In this document: piece after piece, positions 62,626 through 64,000 of the stretch
Numbering within the stretch: the first letter of the stretch is position 1
Layout: each line of letters opens with the position of its first letter
Source: Myxococcus hansupus
Lineage (GTDB): Bacteria > Myxococcota > Myxococcia > Myxococcales > Myxococcaceae
DNA: 64,000 nucleotides
Direction of reading: 5' to 3'
Assembly (NCBI RefSeq): GCF_000280925.3
Contig: NZ_CP012109.1
Span: 1,302,001 to 1,366,000 of the forward strand
Program-made: the position numbers and the translations under genes
Notes under the pieces: generated by a model
The model's database searches: none
Told to the model about the DNA's origin: nothing
Seen by the model: the letters and a program-made list of their open reading frames with translations, nothing else

Positions 62626-62654
62626 CGCGTAACACTCCGATAAGACAGGGTCAA
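62626..62654 (-). promoter_or_regulatory. Weak candidate promoter of the tol unit
   Basis: On the minus strand TTGACC (62654-62649; five of six) and TACGCG (62631-62626; poor) are 17 bp apart. Transcription would start within ~5 nt of the 62616 ATG, which favours the 62583 start if this promoter is real. Confidence 0.25.
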
Positions 62655-62777
62655 ACAATGGGGGTACGGTTGGTTGCTTGAGCAGGATTGCTGGTGGCGG
62701 TGAATAATTCCCGCGGCTGCCCGTCGGATGGAGCTGAAACGGGCCGAACACCTCACTACCCCACCGACAGGTGCCCC

Positions 62778-63782
62778 ATGAACTCGCGGTTGCTGGTCGC
62801 ATTCCTCTGCGTCGTTGCGATCCTCCCTGGCTGTATCGTCAACAACGATGGTCCTCGTTACCGCGGGGATGTGACCTTCCGCTGGAGCTTCGGCGGCCTC
62901 CGCTGTGATGACGTGCGCGCCGTGATGGGCGTCAACGTCACCATCGACGGCGAGCTGCTGGCCAACGGTGGCCGGTACGACTGCCAAGCCAACGGCTTCG
63001 ACGGCATCGTCCTTCACGACTTCGCGCCGGGGCGCTATCCGTTCCATCTGGTGGCGGTCAACTACTCCAACGAGGTGCTCTACGAGGCCAGCGGCAGCTT
63101 CGTGGTGGACGGGCATGTGACGGTGAGCGCGGACCTGACCCCGGTGGGCCGCCCGCACTCCTTCGCCTACCTGAGCTGGCAGTTCGCCCCCCCCTACGGC
63201 CCGTTCCTCAACTGCAACCAGGCCGGCATCGACTCCGTCGACGTGATGTTCGAGAACGGCGACAGCGGGAACTTCGGCTGCTGGGAGGGCCAGGGCGGCA
63301 ACCACGTCCAGACGGACTACCTGGAGCCGGGCCTCCACTACGTGGAACTCTTCGGGCTCGATCGGCACGCGCTGCCCCAGTACTACTTCGGGGGCGACAT
63401 CGAGACCTGGGCGGGGCAGCCGACCTCGCACACCGCGGAGCTGTGGGCCATTGGTGGCGCCGCCATCCGGTGGGAGCTGCGCTCGTGGGGTGGCCGGCCG
63501 ATGAACTGCGGCGAGGCGGGGGTGGACCGGGTGGGCATCAACTTCCTCAACCTCGCGACGAACCAGTGGGTCTACGGCGACGTGGGCGACTGGCACGGCT
63601 GCAACGACGCCCCGGTGACCTATGAGTACCTGCGGCCCGGCCGGTATGCGGTGGATGTCTACGGCAAGGGGCGCGACGGCCGCGAGTTCATCACCCCAGA
63701 TCCGCTCCCGGTCATCGATGTGGTGGCCCACCAGTTCCCGGGCCCGAACTCCGCGCTGCCGGTGTACGCCATCCAGAACTGA
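62778..63782 (+). CDS. Predicted lipoprotein with three internal repeats
   Basis: A 334-residue protein with a lipoprotein signal peptide ending LPGC (Cys19). The mature part has three related domains of ~95-105 residues. Each opens with a strand of type FRWSF/LSWQF/IRWELRS, continues with a Cys and 'G(V/I)(N/D)xV' (GVNVTIDG, GIDSVDVMFENG, GVDRVGINFLN), has a second Cys in YDC/FGCWEG/WHGC, and ends with a 'PGRYxxxV' pair (APGRYPFHLVAV, EPGLHYVELFGL, RPGRYAVDVYGK). Each domain has two cysteines that could form a disulfide. These look like Ig-like or CarboxypepD-like surface domains. No family name or function can be given. It is divergent from tolQ. Confidence 0.85.
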   Translation: MNSRLLVAFLCVVAILPGCIVNNDGPRYRGDVTFRWSFGGLRCDDVRAVMGVNVTIDGELLANGGRYDCQANGFDGIVLHDFAPGRYPFHLVAVNYSNEVLYEASGSFVVDGHVTVSADLTPVGRPHSFAYLSWQFAPPYGPFLNCNQAGIDSVDVMFENGDSGNFGCWEGQGGNHVQTDYLEPGLHYVELFGLDRHALPQYYFGGDIETWAGQPTSHTAELWAIGGAAIRWELRSWGGRPMNCGEAGVDRVGINFLNLATNQWVYGDVGDWHGCNDAPVTYEYLRPGRYAVDVYGKGRDGREFITPDPLPVIDVVAHQFPGPNSALPVYAIQN

Positions 63783-63811
63783 GCGCGGCGGGCAGACGGG
63801 GGAGTGAGCGG

Positions 63812-63846
63812 AGGGCCGGGGCACATGCTCCGGCCCTTCGTGCTTT
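63812..63846 (+). terminator. Probable terminator of the repeat lipoprotein gene
   Basis: AGGGCCGG/CCGGCCCT arms around GGCACATGCT, about 30 nt after the stop at 63782, followed by TTCGTGCTTT. Confidence 0.6.
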
Positions 63847-63902
63847 CTGGCGCGGCGTGGGCTGCGCGGGGGTTGGCATCAAACGTGATAGGGACACGCT
63901 CC

Positions 63903-64000
63903 ATGCGGCAAGGCAGCCACGGTCCCATTGGCGTGTTCGATTCGGGTGTTGGAGGACTCACCGTCCTCAAGGCCCTCATGTCCCGGCTCCCCCATGAGAG
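63903..64000 (+). CDS. murI: Glutamate racemase, N-terminal fragment (continues beyond window)
   Basis: The first 32 residues are visible from ATG 63903 ([25 protein letters not shown]...). [15 protein letters not shown] with the catalytic-site Asp-Ser is the hallmark of MurI, which makes D-glutamate for peptidoglycan. The rest lies outside the window, so completeness is unknown. Confidence 0.9.
   Translation, partial: MRQGSHGPIGVFDSGVGGLTVLKALMSRLPHE

Noticed and set aside
63871-63887. Second sigma-54-like site before murI (TTGGCATCAAACGTGAT)
   Set aside because: The -12 position has GA instead of the required GC, so it fails the essential criterion.

Overview
The window is GC-rich, densely coded DNA from a myxobacterium of the Myxococcus/Corallococcus/Pyxidicoccus group. 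The main evidence is a complete type IV pilus locus in the gene order I know from Myxococcus xanthus: pilB-T-C-S-R-A-G-H-I-D-S2-R2-M-N-O-P-Q. It is followed by the TPR motility regulator sgmX. The many lipoproteins with long Ala/Pro/Glu-rich linkers and the PilZ-like proteins also fit. The major pilin differs strongly in its C-terminal two thirds from the M. xanthus DK1622 pilin as I remember it, so this is probably a relative rather than DK1622. That is recalled knowledge, not a search.

Region by region. 1-6.4 kb (minus strand): alaS, a lipoprotein and a PilZ-like protein with a very long disordered tail that runs off the left edge; both junctions overlap by 4 nt. 6.6-9.4 kb: a Lys/Ala-rich unknown protein (minus) diverging from a HEAT-repeat secreted protein and a HAMP-only membrane protein. 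9.4-16.3 kb (minus): a DnaQ-DinG exonuclease-helicase, a cupredoxin lipoprotein, two proteins of unknown function, a REC-GGDEF diguanylate cyclase and trmB. 16.4-38.4 kb (plus): ribF, then the whole pil locus. A sigma-54 type promoter precedes pilA and a strong terminator follows it. 38.4-55.7 kb (plus): a lipoprotein, a Roadblock-like protein, efp, accB-accC, sgmX, an ExeA-type ATPase, a TamB/TamA pair, a small lipoprotein and an acyltransferase. 55.7-59.1 kb (minus): an aminotransferase, a Ppx/GppA phosphatase and an MFS transporter. 59.3-62.6 kb (minus): tolQ-tolR-tolA/tonB-tolB. 62.8-64 kb (plus): a three-repeat lipoprotein and the start of murI.

How the genes fit together. PilB and PilT power extension and retraction on the PilC/PilM/PilN/PilO/PilP platform, and pili exit through the PilQ secretin. 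PilD processes prepilin, and PilSR and PilS2R2 are sensor/sigma-54-activator pairs. SgmX connects the polarity GTPase MglA (not in this window) to pilus activation. The genes next to it (Roadblock-like, ExeA-like ATPase, TamAB) are plausible but unproven helpers. The rest is mostly housekeeping: aminoacylation, flavin synthesis, biotin carboxylase and cell-envelope integrity. I saw no tRNA or rRNA genes, CRISPR arrays, insertion sequences, prophage or replication origin.
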